Assembly: GCA_951802195.1 (NCBI GenBank)
Contig: OX637622.1
Coordinates: 1-64,000, forward strand
Reading direction: 5' to 3'
Source of the DNA: Tausonia pullulans
Lineage: Eukaryota > Basidiomycota > Tremellomycetes > Cystofilobasidiales > Mrakiaceae
Length of the DNA: 64,000 bases
The stretch's first letter is position 1, and each line of letters opens with the position of its first letter. The notes beneath the pieces were generated by a model that made no database searches, was not told where the DNA came from, and worked only from the letters and a program-made list of their open reading frames with translations. Both the position numbers and the translations under genes were made by a program. This document shows positions 9,101-17,734 of the stretch, piece by piece.

Positions 9101-10354
9101 CTTGACGAAAAGGATGGGAGCAGCGGCAGGTGATTTCGAGGGGACGATGAAACCTTTGGCGAGGTTCTCGTCGAGGAACTCACGAAGAGCGCCGAGTTCG
9201 ACCGATGAGAGACCATAGATTGGCCCGAAGGGTGGCTGCGTGTTGTCCTTGAGAGTGATGGCATGGTCGTATGGCCGATGAGGAGGTAGTTCCGAGGCTG
9301 AGGACTTCTCGAAAACCTTGAGGTAGGCGTGATACTCCGGTGGGACGATGGCGGGTACATTAATCTCCGGGGGTGAAGGCTCACGGTCCGGGGGGTCAAG
9401 CGGGTCCGTAGGCGGGATAACAGAGAAGTAAGGCGAAGACCGGGTGGCGGAGATGACGGCAGGGAGGAGCGATCGGTGGCTGACTGGCGAGGACGAGGAC
9501 TTGAACTTGAACCTGAGCGAGGACGAGGACTTGGGCGAGGACGAGGGCTTGGGCGAGGACGAGGGCTTGGGCGAGAACGAGGGCTTGGGCGAGGACGAGG
9601 GCTTGGGCGAGGGCTTGGGCGAGGGCTTGGGCGAGGACGAGGACTTGAACTTGAACCTGAGCGAGGACGAGGACTTGGGCGAGGACGAGGGCTTGGGCGA
9701 GGACGAGGGCTTGGGCGAGGACGAGGGCTTGGGCGAGGACGAGGGCTTGGGCGAGGACGAGGGCTTGGGCGAGGACAAGGACAAGGGCGGGGACGAGGGC
9801 GATGAAGCCTCGTTGAAAGACGATGGTGGGACTTGACTGAGGGGTTTGGCTAGGGTGGGAGTTTCTCGTGAGAGGCAGGAGCTCCGGCAGTACTGCGAAT
9901 CGAAAACGAGGTAATGCGCTGGCCAGTCGATCGAGGGATTGTGTCGTTTGAGCCAGGGAATACCGAGGATGATCGGATAGTGACCAAGGGAGGTGACGTC
10001 GAAAGAGAGGGATTCGGTGTGTCGATGCCTAGGTACGGTGAGGGCCAGGGGAGAGGTGTGATGCGTGACGGCTCCCGATGCAATCGGGCGACCGTCGACG
10101 ACCTCGAGGGCGCGAGGGGCGTTCTTTACCACGAGTGGAACCGAATGCTTGTCGACGAGGGACGAGTCGATGAAGTTGGATGTGGCACCGCTGTCGATCA
10201 GTGCGTATGTGTCGAAGGAGGTGGATCCGAAGGCGATGGAGAGGGGCAGGACGACGTGATCTTCCTCATGAAAGGAAGCCGTGGGGATGTCGTCGGTGGA
10301 AAGGCAATGGAATGGGTTAGAGGGTAGCGAAAAACGGTCGACCGGGGGGAGCAT
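6179..10354 (-). CDS. pol polyprotein of the chromovirus
   Basis: A frame of 1,391 residues. In order: aspartic protease with LIDSGATSNFID (residues about 50-65); a low-complexity spacer of Pro-Lys-Pro-Ser repeats (about 180-290); reverse transcriptase with KKKDKSLRLCVDYRRLN and the catalytic YLDDILIF (about 340-560); RNase H; an integrase with an HHCC zinc-binding region, ending in CDLCVRNK, and the DDE core; and a C-terminal chromodomain (YVVERIIKMDVRDGKHFYLV, then HWQGY). The protein tail is Arg-rich. Chromodomains of this group bind histone marks and steer insertion. In this family Pol is made after Gag by frameshift, read-through or polyprotein cleavage. Its first Met lies about 130 bp beyond the gag stop codon. 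Confidence 0.9.
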   Translation of the reverse strand: MLPPVDRFSLPSNPFHCLSTDDIPTASFHEEDHVVLPLSIAFGSTSFDTYALIDSGATSNFIDSSLVDKHSVPLVVKNAPRALEVVDGRPIASGAVTHHTSPLALTVPRHRHTESLSFDVTSLGHYPIILGIPWLKRHNPSIDWPAHYLVFDSQYCRSSCLSRETPTLAKPLSQVPPSSFNEASSPSSPPLSLSSPKPSSSPKPSSSPKPSSSPKPSSSPKPSSSPKSSSSLRFKFKSSSSPKPSPKPSPKPSSSPKPSFSPKPSSSPKPSSSPKSSSSLRFKFKSSSSPVSHRSLLPAVISATRSSPYFSVIPPTDPLDPPDREPSPPEINVPAIVPPEYHAYLKVFEKSSASELPPHRPYDHAITLKDNTQPPFGPIYGLSSVELGALREFLDENLAKGFIVPSKSPAAAPILFVKKKDKSLRLCVDYRRLNAITIKNRYPLPLISESLDRLATAKFFTKLDLRGAYNLVRIAPGDEWKTAFRCRYGLFEYKVMPFGLTNAPATFQHFMNDTLRDLLDISVIVYLDDILIFSPTLDTHRQHVATVLERLLTARLWVKPEKCAFHQDEVDFLGYIVGAQGIKMDPSKISAVTDWPVPTSVRHIQSFLGFANFYRRFVHRFSKVVAPITSLLKKGVPFHFGPEQLAAFKTLKSKFTSSAVLTVFDPSLPLVLETDSSDFAVAGVLSQRAVALRSPLRPIAFYSRKLNPAELNYEIHDKEMLAIIECLKEWRHYCEGHPSPLTIYTDHESLQYFTTSKALSRRESRWAEFLSGFNFVVIYRPGGRNTVADALSRRQDLSEGSRPSDQTPRRLLKPDQYIIAANLRSRPSAAAAPLNQAPLDQTSFNTIGNIPALFEPIDSEPPEPIPDLDPRPKLLPRLLTAQLADPSLAPLIDLLRHPNRPRSPDDVKALQGLSLHPTDLLLSRGLVLVPDDHQLRLDLVRACHEPRLAGHLGARKTHDLLRRSFTFPSDYTFVQTYTSGCDLCVRNKTNRRAPFGLLQPLPPPTRPWTMISMDGIVKLPTSDGLDCIQVFIDRFTKMVRLVPYCEAGFAAPELARMYLDHVVRHHGFQTDITSDRGSTFTSAFWRSFLSLIGTAPHFTTAFHPAANGQTERANAVVETFLRIFCNHHQDDWVSLLPSCEFALNNSLAVATQHTPFFANHGFHPLSSSDLLAASTSHNPAADATVAKLRALHTEIRDHILAAQRSYKTFADQSRRPTTFLGEDGKDPSPPIFKTGDLVWLNRRNITTDRPSLKLDVKHLGPFRILRVLSDISFELDLPPTVPVHPVFHASLLLPHAPGHPGQHQPAASPVNAADPELYVVERIIKMDVRDGKHFYLVHWQGYRDEEDTWEPYDHVAHLRLLKAFHRAHPDLPKPSRRIIRRPSRRPRRRNP
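9484..9790 (-). repeat. 18-bp tandem repeat coding a Pro-Lys-Pro-Ser spacer inside pol
   Basis: An 18-bp unit (GGGCGAGGACGAGGGCTT on the plus strand) and variants repeat about fifteen times, with one larger duplicated block containing GACTTGAACTTGAACCTG. On the coding strand it encodes repeats of the type SSSPKP with SSLRFKFK blocks, between protease and reverse transcriptase. Copy number is likely to vary between element copies. Confidence 0.8.
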
Positions 10355-10486
10355 GGGAGGACCGCGAAGTGATTCTTTGGTGTTTTGAATAAAAAAGGAG
10401 TAAAGAGGGGGTCCAGAAACGTTGTCGAAAAGCGAGGGGCCGTTGGCAGACGAAGGCGAACCCGTCGGGTCGGACGGGTCGGCTAG

Positions 10487-11512
10487 TCACGCTGAGTCTT
10501 GATCGTTGATAATCTCCTTGATTGTGGCTGAACGAGGGACGCCATTGGCGGTATTGGTGGCCGAGATAGCCGAGATATTGAAGAATCGACGAGGAGCGAT
10601 GGGACAGTTGATAACTCGGTGGTCCTTGCTGGCGCAGTATAGGCAGAGGCCGTCGCGTCGGCGGCGCTCCCTTTCCGCGTCGGAGAGGGGGCCACGAGGC
10701 CGAGAGGTGGCGTCGACCTCCATGGGGACGGGGCCGGATGATGAGGCTGAGGTGTTGGTCACGGGTACGAACGGGAAGAAGGTACGACGAGCGGGAGGGA
10801 CGACTGTGGCGACGGTTGGACGGCTGACGTTGCGGGGTGCATGAGCGTGGCGAAAGTCGGTGAGGGCGTTGTCCCATTCGATGGCGGCGTCGATAAGATC
10901 GTCGAGGTTGGCATAGTTTTGAGCACGGACGAGACGTTCCTTGACATCAAGCTTGAGACCGTCGAAGAAGTTAAAACGATGATACTGATCGCCAAAGTCA
11001 AGGAGGAGTTTGTGGCGTCTGTACTCGAAGGCGTAGATGGAAACTGTGGTCGTTTGACGAAGATCCTTGAGAGCGCGCCGAGCGGTTTCGACGCGGTCGA
11101 TTTCTCCGAAGTCTTTGAGGAGGCGGGCCCTGAAACGTGGCCAGCTGTCGAACCAGTCCGGACGGTCGGAATCATCGACGAGGAGGTAAGGGCGGACCCA
11201 GTTGAAAGCGTCATCCGTAAGGAGTGAGATCGCGTATTGAATCCTCATGTCGTCCGTTCCGAGGGACACGGGTTGCAGGCGAAAAATGTTATCAAGCTTG
11301 AGGACGAAGGTCTCCGATTCTGATCTCTTGCCACTGAAGGCGTGGGGAGTAGGTCCGTGGTAGTCTTTGACTTCGGGATGCGAGGTGATAACCTCTGTCT
11401 GTTGTTGTTGTTGTTGTCGGAGATTTTTAAGGGCGGTCCTTAGACGGTCAACTTGCTGTCTTGCAAGAGCAAGTTCGGTAACGATTCGAGGGTCTGCGTT
11501 GGGATTATCCAT
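10487..11512 (-). CDS. gag protein of the chromovirus
   Basis: I start the protein at the Met at 11512 (MDNPNADPRIVTELALARQQ) because the longer open frame begins inside the LTR. The product is 341 residues. It has an N-terminal coiled-coil with a Gln run, then the retrotransposon Gag core (HAFSGKRSESETFVLKLDN onward, with PYLLVDDSDRPDWFDSW and ARLLKDFGEID), and near the C-terminus a CCHC zinc knuckle, CLYCASKDHRVINCP. Gag forms the virus-like particle and binds the element RNA. Confidence 0.85.
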   Translation of the reverse strand: MDNPNADPRIVTELALARQQVDRLRTALKNLRQQQQQQTEVITSHPEVKDYHGPTPHAFSGKRSESETFVLKLDNIFRLQPVSLGTDDMRIQYAISLLTDDAFNWVRPYLLVDDSDRPDWFDSWPRFRARLLKDFGEIDRVETARRALKDLRQTTTVSIYAFEYRRHKLLLDFGDQYHRFNFFDGLKLDVKERLVRAQNYANLDDLIDAAIEWDNALTDFRHAHAPRNVSRPTVATVVPPARRTFFPFVPVTNTSASSSGPVPMEVDATSRPRGPLSDAERERRRRDGLCLYCASKDHRVINCPIAPRRFFNISAISATNTANGVPRSATIKEIINDQDSA

Positions 11513-11581
11513 GTTGGCTAGGACAGTGTCGAGGTGGAGACCACTAGGAGCGAGCGGGTGACAGACGGTGACTCTGACTGA

Positions 11582-11939
11582 TGTTAGGATTGGCCCAAGG
11601 GTCAAGGGCTGAGGATGACGGGTGCTAAGGGGAGGGCGTGTGTGGAATAGTAGACTGAAGTGCGGGCAGTGACACAGGCTCGCTTCGATGTCTTGGGCAA
11701 ATTTGTCGAATCCAAATGGTAGTCAGAGTGTAGAACAAATTGTACGATGAACTGAGTGTCTTATGGACTAAGGGTGAGAAAACAAAGAGTGTGTGACAGT
11801 GTGGCTGAAGAGAGGCTAAAAATGGAAGCTGAGCAATTAAGGGCGATGCTACACAGACGAGGAGCCGAGGTGGCGGGTCCGCGAGATTCTGCAGCCACAT
11901 AAGCACAGAGCCTATGTAGTGAACCGTAAGATCCTGACA
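11582..11939 (-). repeat. 5' LTR of the chromovirus
   Basis: 358 bp, identical to 5771-6128 as far as I can compare, followed by the second CTCAC target duplication (11940-11944). It would carry the element promoter, reading toward gag on the minus strand. Confidence 0.95.
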
Positions 11940-14161
11940 CTCACCCCCGACGACGCCCCGTCAGGAGGCTGTCTTCACGCCTTTTCGGATCTTGATCTCG
12001 TCGGAACCTCTGACCCTCTCGAGATGCTTCACGACACCATGGGCAAGCGAAACACCCTTTCCGCTATCAACGATCCTTACGGCGCGTGGTTTGACGGAGT
12101 AGCCTATCTGCAGGCCAAGGAGCCCGAGGCGTCGTTCGTTGCCGGAAAGAAGGACCAAAAGATCGGTATCATTGGTGGAGGCATGTCGGGTTTGATGTCT
12201 GCCCTCTTGCTCGATTCGGTTGGCATTCACAACTGGGAGATTTCCGAGAGCTCGCAAAGGATCGGAGGGTAAGCCAGTTCACTGAACCTCCAGCGCCGTG
12301 CGGTGTTGATGTCATTCTGTTTGCCTCAGCCGTCTCTACACCTCGTACCTGAACGGCACTGCTCCGGAAGACTATCAGTACCAGGAAATGGGGTAAGTTG
12401 GGCGAATGTCAAAAGCGCTTATCGTTACCTATCAGCTCACCTGCGATCATGTTCTACAGTCCCATGCGATTCCCCGTCAGCCTAACATACACCGGTACCA
12501 ACGAAACCCTCGAGATTCAAGACCACAAGCTTGTTTTCCAATTGGCCGATGTCCTGAACGGTATGAACAAGGACAAGGACCCCAAGCTGCAGGTCAACTT
12601 CATTCCATGGATCCAAAGCAACCCCAAGTGAGTCACACGCATGCCGTGTACTGGATGATTAACTGACCTCGAAGTATCGCAGCACTTACGTCTACACACG
12701 CGGCCTACGCAATGCGGATGGCACCGTCCCTCGCCGAAGTCAATACGCGGCGCTCTTTGCCAATGCGACCTCGGGTGTTCCGGCAGTAGAACCCTCTGAG
12801 AAACAGGAAGCGGCTGAAGAGGCACTCGAGCACTTTATCGACTACACCGACAAGTATGAGCTCTCGGCAAAGAATATCTTCAAGGCTCACAAGCAAGCCA
12901 TTGGTACGCGTCTTTGCCGGGTATTTGCCCGCATTGCGACTGATGGTGTCCTTTCGTCCTTTTAGAGGAGGGACTTCAAAGCTTCTCCGAAACGCAGTTT
13001 TTGAGGTCGCAGGGTCTAGGTTGGAACGAAACGTCCGCTGTCGGTGGTACTGGTGAGCGGCAGTCCCAGCGCATAAGAGAGTGCCGGTACTAATGACTCA
13101 CGGCCACAGGTACCTTGTGGGACGAAATCTACGACGGTGTCTACTTCTCCGCAACGCAATGGAAGACTATCGACAAGGGTCTCAGTCGACTCTCTGAAGC
13201 CTTCCACCCTGTCGTTGATGGCAAGATCACTTACGGCCGACGGGTCAACAAGTTGAGCTATGATGAAGCTACCAAGAAAACCTCGGTCCACTGGTACGAG
13301 AACGGTAGCTCGACATTTGAAAAGAAGACGTATGACAAGACAATCGTGGCTGTACCCTTCTCGGTCGCGCGGCTATGGCGATTGCCGTCGTTCAACCCTG
13401 TCATTACGGAAGCCATCACCGGACTTGGGTACTCGTATGCATGCAAGGTCTCTGTGAGTATTGACGGCGATTCTAGCTGAAGGACTTGAGTATTGATCGT
13501 GTTGCGTCTACAGCTCCTCTACAAGACCCGATTCTGGGAACACATCAAGAACCCCATCTTTGGTGGTTGCGGATCCACCGACTTGCCCGGTATCGGATCC
13601 GTTTGCTACCCCGCCTACAACATCAACGGTACTGGCCCCGGAGCGATGCTGGCCAGTTACACAACCGCCGTCGGACCGTCTTTGCAGTCCCTATCGGAAG
13701 CCGACCACGTCGGTATGGTCGTTGATGCCATGAACGAGATCCACGGAGAGATTGCCGCGCAGGAGTACACAGGCAAATACGACCGAGTCTGTTGGGGTCT
13801 TGATCCTCACCAAGCAGGATCGTGGGCTTCTCCTTATGCTGGGCAGCACGAGCGTTACATGCCCGAGTACCACAAGACCCATTTGAACCACATCTTGTAA
13901 GCTTGGCGGATATGTCGTTTGCGATCGAGGCTGACGGTTGGTGTTCTGACAGTGTTGGAGAACACACCAGCGTCAACCACGCCTGGATCTTCTCGGCTTT
14001 GGAAAGCGCAACTCGAGGCGTCGTTCAGTTGCTTTTGGAAGACGGTCTCGTTGATGAAGCGAAAGAGGTGAGTTGTCGCAGACGTCACTGCTGCGGGGTG
14101 CTGACCGTCTCTGTTGCAGATCGTCAATAAGTGGATGGCGCGTTGGATCTCCGTCTAGAGC

Positions 14162-14392
14162 TGTGAGGATTGACCCAAGAGTCGATGGCAGAGAGGGCTG
14201 AGCGAGGAGTGGGACGTTGGTGACGAAGTGTCCTGAGGGCGGTGGTAGGTGGTGAAAGGGAACTGAAGTGATGGAGGTGACACGGGCTCGCTTAAGGGTC
14301 TTGGGCAAGTTTGTCGGGTCCAAATGATAGTCAGAGTACAGAACAAAATCTACGATGAACTGAGCGTTTCAACGGATGAGGGGTAAGAACAA
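14162..14392 (-). repeat. Truncated LTR (family 1), copy D
   Basis: On the plus strand it starts TGTGAGGATTGACCC, the inverted end of a family 1 LTR, and matches copies A and B (reverse strand) until about 14392, where the similarity stops. It begins 4 bp after the stop codon of the L-amino-acid oxidase gene. CTAGAG occurs both before it (14155-14160, overlapping the host stop codon) and at 14424-14429, which may be a 6-bp target duplication around this composite. Confidence 0.75.
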
Positions 14393-14397
14393 GGTAT

Positions 14398-14427
14398 TGT
14401 TGGAAGGAGCGATTCGCGGAGACCTAG
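14398..14427 (+). repeat. 5' end of a family 2 LTR (fragment)
   Basis: TGTTGGAAGGAGCGATTCGC and about 10 further bases match, with one difference, the start of the short LTR inserted in the 18S fragment at 3092. The rest of that LTR is missing. It is wedged between copies D and E. Confidence 0.6.
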
Positions 14428-14429
14428 AG

Positions 14430-14786
14430 TGTCAGGATCTTACTGGTTCACCACATTGGCTCTGCGCCTATGTGGCTGCAGAATCTCGCGGACTCGCCAC
14501 CTCGGCTCCGCGTCTATGTAGCATCGCCCTTATTTGCTCGGCTTCCATATTTTCAGCCTCTATTCAGCCAACCTGTCACAAACTCTCTGTTTTCTTACCC
14601 TTATCCCACAAGACACTCGGCTCATCGCACCTTTTGTTTTTCACTCTGACTACCATTTGGATTCGAAGAACCTGCCCAAGACCTCGAAGCGAGCCTGTGT
14701 CACTGCCATCACTTCAGTCTACAACTCCACCTACGCCCCCTACCCTCCGTCATCCTTAGCCCTTGACCCTTGGGCCAATCCCCACA
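14430..14786 (+). repeat. Solo LTR (family 1), copy E
   Basis: 357 bp, from TGTCAGGATCTTACTGG to GGGCCAATCCCCACA. Of the solo copies it is closest in length and sequence to the LTRs of the complete chromovirus (shared block CTATGTGGCTGCAGAATCTC). It faces away from copy D, so the two form a divergent pair. No clear 5-bp duplication is seen. Confidence 0.85.
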
Positions 14787-15618
14787 GCTCCATCTCAACG
14801 GACGCCGTGCGCACTATCTCTGGCGAAGATACCAGAGCGTCATCGGTCCACAAACCTTACCGGGATGGCTCACCGAGTGATCAGTCAGCTGAGGGAGTAA
14901 TTCCTCTCTTTCGCTCACGAGCTCTTTGCTCGTTCCTGTTACAACAGTCCCTGCTGGCTGGACGACATCTGAGGTTAGGCAGAGGACGAGACCCTTGACG
15001 GCATGAGCCATTGTACCGTTGAAATGGGAAATAAATAATCCCGGAGTTAGCACGACTGTTCACTCTCTCCAGTCCCTTTCAACTTCATCACCCCTGATTG
15101 CTCATCCGTTGTCTCAGCTGATTCCAGTCGTAAGAAGCGTCCTACTCTTCACTCTTCTGACGGAGGCTGAGAAAAGATCACGAAACCAATTTGTAGATGT
15201 TGCCACGATTTCCCGCATGTCTCCGCGGGTATCCGACCGTCATTGAGGGTTTCCACAGACAAAGGCTAAAACTTGAAGAACTTGGTGAGCTAGCAACTTT
15301 CCCGGCTTCTTTGCGCTTTGGGGTATTTACTCGAGAGAAAGAATTTATGAACCTTATTGTTCTCTGCGCCTAGAAAAGGGAAGACCGGTCGTATCACATC
15401 TAAGTGAACGCCGACCTCAGTCAGCCACACGCGCTGATTGGCTGAGTCCGAGGCCAGCGACTGACTCTCCGTTGTCAGTCTACGACGCGTGCAGCGACGG
15501 CGCTATCGTCACTGCCTCCGATCGACCGCCTCATTTGACCGCTCACCCACCTCGCCATCCACCCCCTTTAGTCTCCGCACCCGCCAGTCTACCGCCACGA
15601 CCGCCGAAAAGCCTCGCC
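14787..15618. other. Intergenic, upstream of the TPR gene
   Basis: No gene or RNA is recognised here. The last part, with the inverted pair CTCAGTCAGCC ... GGCTGAGTC near 15417-15450, precedes the TPR gene and probably holds its promoter. Confidence 0.4.
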
Positions 15619-17349
15619 ATGGGTTCCACCATCCCTGCTTCGCTCGACTCGGTCGTCATTTTCACCGGCTTCCAGCCCATCGCCGTCGACGCCTACCAGT
15701 ACGACTTAGGCACCTGGACCCGCCCCGTCAAGACCACCTCTCCCGCCGCCCAAACATGGTTCGACCGCGGCATGCTCTGGACCTACGGCTTCAACCACGA
15801 AGAGGCCGTCCGGTGCTTCCAGCAGGCGCTCGCGCTCGACCCGCAGTGCGCCATGGCCTATTGGGGTTACGCGTACGCAAAGGGCCCCAACTACAACCGG
15901 CCGTTCGAGCTTATTCCCAAAGATCAGCTCCCCTCCATTCTGAAGGCCTGCAACCAGGCGTGCCAACTCGCCATTGCACACGCGGTCAACCCGCTCGAGC
16001 GCGCTCTCGCCGAGGCCCTCATCCACCGGTTTCCCGAGGACGCACTCGCTGAGGACTTCAAAGGCAGGACAAAGCGGTGGGGCGACGAGATGTACAAGGT
16101 GTACGCCCAGTACGGCGACGACCTCGACGTCGCTGTCGTCTACGCGGACAGCCGGATGAACATCGCGGCCTGGCAGCTGTGGGACGTCCCGACCGGCGCG
16201 CCCAACCCGGAGACGCACACACTGGAGGTGCGCGACGTTCTTCAGAAAGCCCTTGGTGACCCAAAGAGCAAGACGCACGCCGGAGTGCTGCATTTCTGGA
16301 TCCATCTGATGGAGCTTTCGCCTACGCCCGAGGCCGCCATCGTACCCGGCGATCGGCTGCGCGACCTCATCCCGGACTCGGGCCACCTGCAACACATGCC
16401 GACACACATCGATATCATTATTGGCGACTACCGGCGAGCGATCGCGTCCAACGCGCAGGGAATGACCTCGGACCTCAAGTACGAACAGCTCACATCCGAT
16501 TCGGACTTCTACACCATCTATCGCCTGCACAATATCCAGTTCCTCGTCTACGCCGCCATGTTTAGCGGCCAGTACGAGTACGCGCTTGAAGGAGTCGCAA
16601 GGCTCGAGCGTGCGCTGCCTGAGCAACTACTGCGCACCAACGGCAACGCCGACTGGTTTGAGGTTTTCAACACCGTCAATATCCACGTCTACGTCCGCTT
16701 CGGCAAGTGGGACGAGATCCTTGCGATGCCCTTCCCGGCCGACGAGGAGCTGTACTCTGTAACGACCGCGACGCTCCACTACGCGCGTGGCGTTGCCCAC
16801 GCCGTCTTGGGCAACGTCAACGAGGCGGAGGTCGAGCAGCGCCTCTTCACACAGGCGCGCGCGGCGGTCCAGCCAACCCGGATGGACTGGCCCAATCAGT
16901 GCAAGAACATCCTCGGCGTTGGGGAGGCCATGCTCGCGGGCGAGCTCGAGTATCGCAAGGGCAATTGCGACGTTGCCTTTGGCCACCTACGCGAGTCAAT
17001 CGCGCGTTCTGACGGCCTCGTCTACGCGGAACCTTGGGGCTGGATGCAGCCTCCCCGCCACGCGTACGCCGCGCTGTTGCTTGAGCAAGGGCACGTTCAA
17101 GAGGCTGCAGACGTATACGCCGCGGACCTCGGGTACGATCCGACGCTCCCGCGCGCGCTCCAGCATCCGCACAACATTTGGGCGCTACACGGCTACTATG
17201 AGTGCCTGCAGAAACTCGGCAGGGCGCAGCACGCCGACTTCATCAGAGTTGAGCTCAACACGGCCCTCGCGGTCGCTGACATCGAGATCAAGTCGAGCTG
17301 CTACTGCCGCAAGGTCGAGGCAGTGGACGCGATGAATTGCTGTCGATAG
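15619..17349 (+). CDS. TPR-repeat protein of bacterial type, intronless
   Basis: A single uninterrupted frame. The Met at 15619 (MGSTIPASLDSVV) is preferred to the upstream in-frame start at 15472 because the extra 49 residues are low-complexity Pro/His/Arg sequence. The 576-residue product has WFDRGMLWTYGFNHEEAVRC and FQQALALDPQCAMAYWGYAY (residues about 48-87), a tetratricopeptide unit of the kind that opens a large family of bacterial and fungal TPR proteins of about 550 residues, followed by helical repeats, HMPTHIDIIIGDYRRAIASN and the C-terminal HPHNIWALHGYYECLQ. TPR proteins are protein-interaction scaffolds; the partner is unknown. No signal peptide is seen. Complete lack of introns among intron-rich neighbours and a very GC-rich third position suggest acquisition from bacteria or by retroposition. 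Confidence 0.85.
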   Translation: MGSTIPASLDSVVIFTGFQPIAVDAYQYDLGTWTRPVKTTSPAAQTWFDRGMLWTYGFNHEEAVRCFQQALALDPQCAMAYWGYAYAKGPNYNRPFELIPKDQLPSILKACNQACQLAIAHAVNPLERALAEALIHRFPEDALAEDFKGRTKRWGDEMYKVYAQYGDDLDVAVVYADSRMNIAAWQLWDVPTGAPNPETHTLEVRDVLQKALGDPKSKTHAGVLHFWIHLMELSPTPEAAIVPGDRLRDLIPDSGHLQHMPTHIDIIIGDYRRAIASNAQGMTSDLKYEQLTSDSDFYTIYRLHNIQFLVYAAMFSGQYEYALEGVARLERALPEQLLRTNGNADWFEVFNTVNIHVYVRFGKWDEILAMPFPADEELYSVTTATLHYARGVAHAVLGNVNEAEVEQRLFTQARAAVQPTRMDWPNQCKNILGVGEAMLAGELEYRKGNCDVAFGHLRESIARSDGLVYAEPWGWMQPPRHAYAALLLEQGHVQEAADVYAADLGYDPTLPRALQHPHNIWALHGYYECLQKLGRAQHADFIRVELNTALAVADIEIKSSCYCRKVEAVDAMNCCR

Positions 17350-17417
17350 GCGAAGAGGCCTGTTGGGGAGATATTGGAACTGGTCTATGCGCATGGCTCC
17401 ACCGTCATCTGGGTTAC

Positions 17418-17731
17418 TGTTACGATTGGCCCAAGGGTCAAGTGCTGAGGAGGATGGATGAGAAGAGGGGCATCGCTGGAGGAGTGGACTGAAGTGCTGG
17501 CAGTGACAAAGGCTCGCTCAAAAGTTTTGGGCAGGTCTGTCGAATCCAAGTGATAGTCAGAGTGCAGATCAAAATGGTCGATAAACTGAGCGTTTTATGG
17601 ACTAGAAGGGAAAGAAAACAAAGAGTGTGGGGCAGTGTGGCTAGAGAGTGGCCGAAGGTGTGGGGGGCTGGGTAGCTAGGTCGATGTACACAGGCGCGGA
17701 GCCGAGGTGGTAGATCCGGGAGAGCCTGACA
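17418..17731 (-). repeat. Solo LTR (family 1), copy F
   Basis: On the plus strand it starts TGTTACGATTGGCCCAAGGG and ends GAGAGCCTGACA. At 314 bp it has internal deletions relative to the 358-bp type. It begins 69 bp after the TPR stop codon. The flanks GTTAC and CTCGT do not match. Confidence 0.8.
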
Positions 17732-17734
17732 CTC

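Larger units (their letters stand above)
5771..11939 (-). mobile_element. Complete Ty3/gypsy chromovirus (LTR retrotransposon), very young
   Basis: The element is 6,169 bp and is read on the minus strand. Its two 358-bp LTRs look identical base for base, and it is flanked by a perfect 5-bp target duplication, CTCAC (5766-5770 and 11940-11944). Between the LTRs lie a gag frame with a CCHC zinc knuckle and a pol frame in the order protease, reverse transcriptase, RNase H, integrase, chromodomain, which defines the Metaviridae chromovirus group. It looks whole: both main frames are open and I see no break. Identical LTRs mean almost no time has passed since insertion. It sits in exon 3 of the L-amino-acid oxidase gene, antisense to it. 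The solo LTRs in the window (copies A, B, D-H) are older relatives. Confidence 0.95.
5351..14158 (+). pseudogene. Secreted L-amino-acid oxidase gene, split by a retrotransposon
   Basis: Eleven exons can be joined with GT...AG introns: 5351-5451, 5510-5686, 5750-5770 plus 11945-12268 (one exon split by the element), 12330-12392, 12460-12627, 12683-12903, 12966-13052, 13110-13453, 13514-13896, 13953-14067 and 14120-14158. Leaving the inserted element out, exon lengths sum to 2,043 nt, 680 residues, with no internal stop. The N-terminus is a signal peptide (MKKANLILPLSLLVAGTKLVRA). Residues near 170 give the FAD-binding motif GIIGGGMSG, then ISESSQRIGGRLYTSY and the conserved MGPMRFP. The C-terminus has GEHTSVNHAWIFSALESA, the second FAD contact of the amine-oxidase fold. 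The family oxidises L-amino acids to imino acids with release of H2O2. The Ty3/gypsy element lies antisense in exon 3, so full-length protein is not expected from this copy. Confidence 0.9.

Noticed and set aside
9444-9836. Plus-strand frames rich in Gly/Glu/Asp over the pol gene
   Set aside because: They are the reverse-strand shadow of the Pro-Lys-Ser repeat in pol.
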